DNA of 7,198 nt from the NCBI GenBank assembly GCA_945885645.1, contig CAMCYV010000075.1:1-7198 (forward strand), read 5' to 3'. How positions within the stretch are numbered: the stretch's first letter is position 1; each line of letters begins with the position of its first letter. This stretch comes from Bifidobacterium breve. GTDB taxonomy: Bacteria; Actinomycetota; Actinomycetes; S36-B12. The notes under the pieces were generated by a model that saw only the letters and a list, made by a program, of their open reading frames with translations, ran no database searches and was not told the DNA's origin. Positions 5,542 to 7,198 of the stretch are shown one piece after another. The translations under genes were made by a program, and so were the position numbers.

Positions 5542-5997
5542 ATGGCTGAACAGACCGAATCCAGTATCTCCATTAATGCAAGCCCGTCGCAGATTATGGA
5601 AGTAATTGCGGACCTTCCCGCATATCCGCAATGGAGTGATGGAATCACCTCGGTCACGGTGTTAAGCAAATATGAAGATGACGACCGCCCGGCAGATGCC
5701 CGCTTTTCCCTTGCTTCCGGACCCATCAAGGACACCTATGAGTTGGAGTATGACTGGGATGGGAATCGAAAAGTCACGTGGACTCTCACCACGGCTGAAA
5801 TGCTGACAGCGATGGATGGCGAATACGAACTGACAGACAATGGCGATGGAAGCACCACGGTGCATTACCGGCTGCAAGTTGACGTAAAGATTCCCATGAT
5901 CGGAATGTTGAAGCGCAAAGCCGAAAAAGTCATAGTCGACACAGCCCTTAAAGGTCTGAAAATCCGCGTGGAATCGGGCGCGGGAAGTGTCGTCTAG
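5542..5997 (+). CDS. START-like/SRPBCC domain protein B (TB16.3/Rv2185c family)
   Basis: A 151-residue cytoplasmic protein closely resembling the mycobacterial TB16.3 (Rv2185c, about 144 residues). Shared pattern: MAEQTESSISINASPSQIME (1-20), IADLPAYPQW (22-31), SVTVLS (37-42), KDTYELEYDW (63-72), VTWTL (78-82), the helix-to-strand part around GEYEL (93-97), VHYRLQVD (107-114), and IPMIGMLKRKAEKVIVDTAL (117-136) starting the closing helix. The fold has a hydrophobic pocket; the ligand is unknown. The start at 5542 is chosen from the family's typical beginning and from the TACCGT element upstream; ATGs at 5497 and 5506 would add 15 or 12 unrelated residues. It has its own promoter with repeats, unlike the genes after it. 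The last four codons overlap the start of the ArsA-like gene by 11 bases, so the two are probably translated together. Confidence 0.88.
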   Translation: MAEQTESSISINASPSQIMEVIADLPAYPQWSDGITSVTVLSKYEDDDRPADARFSLASGPIKDTYELEYDWDGNRKVTWTLTTAEMLTAMDGEYELTDNGDGSTTVHYRLQVDVKIPMIGMLKRKAEKVIVDTALKGLKIRVESGAGSVV

Positions 5998-6799
5998 CCT
6001 TCGCATAACCTGCGGAGCCGAGCCCACGAGGGGTTCGGGAACCTCACCTGAGATCGTCGCTAATTTTTTTGAATCACTGATATATCCGTTTGGTTTTTTT
6101 CATCCGACCGCTGGGCTCCTGGGTGAACTGAATTTATCACGAGGCGTGAATTCCTTGCTATCACCTTCGCAACACCTTGAATTCGAGTCCGTGCAACAGT
6201 TGGCCCAAACGATCAGCGACCTTGACTCGATTTCAGTTGCACTGCGTCACATGGATTCTGAAGAGTTTGCAATTTGGTGTGGTTTGGGTAAAAGTAATGC
6301 TCGAACTCACCTGTTGCAATTAATCGAGGAGATGCAGCAGGCTCGAATTCGAGTCAAGGGAGCACAACTCCAACTCGACTTTATGCATAATCAGCCAAGC
6401 GCGAGATCTTTACTCAGATCGCTTACCCAGCTCGCCCTCGTCGGCGTTGTGTGTGAATCACGTCAACTCCAAAAGGCGTGGCTCACGTCAACTCACCAAC
6501 CTCTTTCAAAGAAGTGGATCTCTAAATTTGAATCAATAAAAGTATTTAGTGGGGGTGGAGTCCTCTTAGAAGAGGAATCATTGCGATTTGTTTTCCGCGT
6601 AAAGTGGAAGGGCGTTGGAGATTGTGAACCGGCAATTGGTCTTTTCCGCAATCAATTGGTAATTGATGTGGGTGGAGTCCGAAGTTTTGTGGAGCTTCCC
6701 GCAGCCTGTTCACGGATGGAGCCCGGCAACGTCCGACTTTCAAAGAATAAATTTGAGATTGACCTCGCCGTCAAAGAAAGTGAATGGCCCCGGTCATGA
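5987..6799 (+). CDS. ArsA-like protein lacking a Walker A motif (possible pseudo-ATPase)
   Basis: A 270-residue protein. The C-terminal part (about 195-270), with NQLVIDVGGVRSFVELPAA (222-240), a short cysteine-containing turn and the closing FEIDLAVKESEWPR, matches the small beta domain ending actinobacterial ArsA-like ATPases of this locus. Upstream, MDSEEFAIWCGL (89-100) and SLLRSLTQLALVGV (141-154) resemble positions in the ATPase part. The GKGGVGKT-type Walker A loop is absent: the N-terminus reads LRITCGAEPTRGSGTSPEIV, where GSGTS is at best a remnant. The DTPP-type switch is also not seen. With 270 residues it is shorter than the usual 370-470. The frame is intact. GTG at 5987 overlaps the previous gene by 11 bases and no better start exists nearby. 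It may bind a partner or hydrophobic cargo without ATP. The C-terminal match is likely; the rest is inference. Confidence 0.65.
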   Translation: MSSSLRITCGAEPTRGSGTSPEIVANFFESLIYPFGFFHPTAGLLGELNLSRGVNSLLSPSQHLEFESVQQLAQTISDLDSISVALRHMDSEEFAIWCGLGKSNARTHLLQLIEEMQQARIRVKGAQLQLDFMHNQPSARSLLRSLTQLALVGVVCESRQLQKAWLTSTHQPLSKKWISKFESIKVFSGGGVLLEEESLRFVFRVKWKGVGDCEPAIGLFRNQLVIDVGGVRSFVELPAACSRMEPGNVRLSKNKFEIDLAVKESEWPRS

Positions 6800-7029
6800 G
6801 TGATGAAAATAATGACAAAAAATCATCAAGTGATCTCGGAAGCTGGCTTAACTCGATGGGAGCACCGGAATCAGTAACCGAATTGATGCCGAGTGACATC
6901 ACTGGACTCGATATTGCACCCATATTGTCGATGTTGGGTAGAGTCGGGATCAAAAGTGGGGTTCGCGGTGCACAATCGGGTGATGCCACCGCAGATGAAA
7001 TTCGCTGGCTTCCCATCGTGCGCGTTTAA
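6796..7029 (+). CDS. Small hypothetical protein translationally coupled to the ArsA-like gene
   Basis: A 77-residue protein I do not recognise. ATG at 6796 overlaps the TGA of the preceding gene (ATGA), the classic sign of coupled translation; ATG at 6784 in the same frame would add only four residues. The N-terminus is polar and charged (SDENNDKKSSSD) and probably flexible. Then come an amphipathic helix with GSWLNSMGAP, a hydrophobic stretch TGLDIAPILSMLGRVG, and a tail GDATADEIRWLPIVRV. The hydrophobic part is too short and interrupted for a sure membrane helix. The coupling suggests a partner of the ArsA-like protein at equal amounts. No function is assigned. It ends 32 bases from the convergent membrane gene. 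Confidence 0.65.
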   Translation: MSDENNDKKSSSDLGSWLNSMGAPESVTELMPSDITGLDIAPILSMLGRVGIKSGVRGAQSGDATADEIRWLPIVRV

Positions 7030-7061
7030 CTATCCCAGCTCACATGAGAGTGGGGGCTCGA

Positions 7062-7198
7062 TCAGACGACGGCGCCGTCGCCGTAATCCTCACCGGGCGG
7101 AACATGTTTGTCTCGCTTTGACATCAGGAAGACGAATCCACCAATGGTCGCAATGAGTCCTGCTGTTGAGATTACGCCGCCAAGACCGAGCATAAAAC
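7062..7198 (-). CDS. Membrane protein, C-terminal part (gene enters from the right edge)
   Basis: Reading leftwards from the edge, a frame of 44 residues ends at TGA (7064-7062). It contains a glycine-rich hydrophobic helix, LGLGGVISTAGLIATIGGFV and FLM, long enough to cross the membrane. A positive SKRDKH stretch follows, then an acidic tail PPGEDYGDGAVV. By the positive-inside rule the C-terminus is cytoplasmic. An ATG at 7193 could make this a complete 43-residue single-span protein, but the upstream part is outside the window, so a longer protein is equally possible. Family unknown. It is convergent with the 6796 gene. Confidence 0.6.
   Translation of the reverse strand, partial: FMLGLGGVISTAGLIATIGGFVFLMSKRDKHVPPGEDYGDGAVV
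7067..7080. repeat. 14-bp perfect palindrome at the convergent gene end
   Basis: CGACGGCGCCGTCG is self-complementary and lies in the last codons of the minus-strand membrane gene, 38 bases after the stop of the plus-strand gene. It could fold into a short GC hairpin in either transcript, but no T-run follows on either strand. A role in ending transcription is only a guess; the DGAVV codons explain part of it. Confidence 0.4.

Noticed and set aside
5102..5605. 167-codon plus-strand frame inside the phosphoesterase gene
   Set aside because: It lies out of frame within a gene whose metal-binding motifs are intact, and its sequence has no family features.
6028..6070. Possible intrinsic terminator: a GAGGGGTTC/GAACCTC pairing before a T7 run
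   Set aside because: The stem is bulged with a two-base loop and the T-run begins about 18 bases after it; it also lies inside an open gene.
6179..6355. 11-bp repeat GAATTCGAGTC (6179-6189 and 6345-6355)
   Set aside because: Within one coding region and at chance level for its length and spacing.
6458..6494. 12-bp direct repeat TCACGTCAACTC (6458-6469 and 6483-6494)
   Set aside because: Both copies are inside coding sequence in different frames; exact 12-mer pairs are expected about once by chance in a window of this size, although the closeness is mildly unusual.
1..7198. Mobile elements, CRISPR arrays, defence or toxin-antitoxin genes
   Set aside because: No transposase, integrase, regularly spaced array or recognisable toxin pair was seen; the gene order is that of a conserved chromosomal region.

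Overview
The window looks like a piece of an actinobacterial (Actinomycetes-type) chromosome. Base composition is intermediate by eye, not strongly GC-rich, which would fit small aquatic actinobacteria such as the Nanopelagicales better than Streptomyces or Mycobacterium; this placement is inference. The main argument is gene content and order: a DEDDh exonuclease, an NlpC/P60 cell-wall hydrolase, a FadD15-type acyl-CoA ligase, a TB16.3/Rv2185c-type START-like protein and an ArsA-like protein. From memory, the same neighbourhood occurs around Rv2184c-Rv2191 in Mycobacterium tuberculosis and in the SCO2120s-2130s of Streptomyces. No mobile element, CRISPR array, tRNA or rRNA was seen.

Layout. 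Left block: a partial DEDDh exonuclease on the minus strand (451 to the left edge) diverges from a 94-aa four-cysteine zinc-ribbon-like protein (530-814). Then come a 65-aa four-cysteine protein (875-1072) and a secreted coiled-coil NlpC/P60 peptidoglycan hydrolase (1209-2270). Middle: a 598-aa long-chain acyl-CoA ligase on the minus strand (4095-2299) is convergent with the hydrolase and divergent from the right block. Right block, all plus strand and tightly packed: START-like protein A (4231-4662), a calcineurin-like metallophosphoesterase (4672-5451), START-like protein B (5542-5997), an ArsA-like protein without a recognisable Walker A motif (5987-6799, overlapping the previous gene) and a 77-aa unknown protein (6796-7029, ATGA overlap). 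A minus-strand membrane protein tail (7198-7062) closes the window. No gene-free stretch reaches 300 bases; the longest gaps are about 135 bases (1073-1208 and 4096-4230).

How the genes may work together. The hydrolase remodels peptidoglycan outside the cell. The acyl-CoA ligase activates fatty acids, the two START-like proteins have folds that usually hold hydrophobic ligands, and the ArsA-like protein belongs to a family that includes hydrophobic-cargo carriers. A lipid or membrane-handling module is a reasonable hypothesis, but the sequence does not prove it.

The most striking non-coding signal is a repeated geometry. Five starts (451 minus, 530, 875, 4672 and 5542 plus) each have a TANNNT hexamer exactly six bases upstream, as expected for leaderless transcripts beginning at the start codon. 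The genes at 1209, 4231 and 4095 (minus) lack it and instead have purine-rich, Shine-Dalgarno-like sequence upstream. Short repeats (829-854 and 5459-5497) and dyads (4666-4677 and 5504-5518) sit on or beside three of these promoters. I found no clearly new multi-gene system. The best leads are the P-loop-less ArsA-like protein, the repeats before 5542 and the conserved but uncharacterised small Cys4 proteins.
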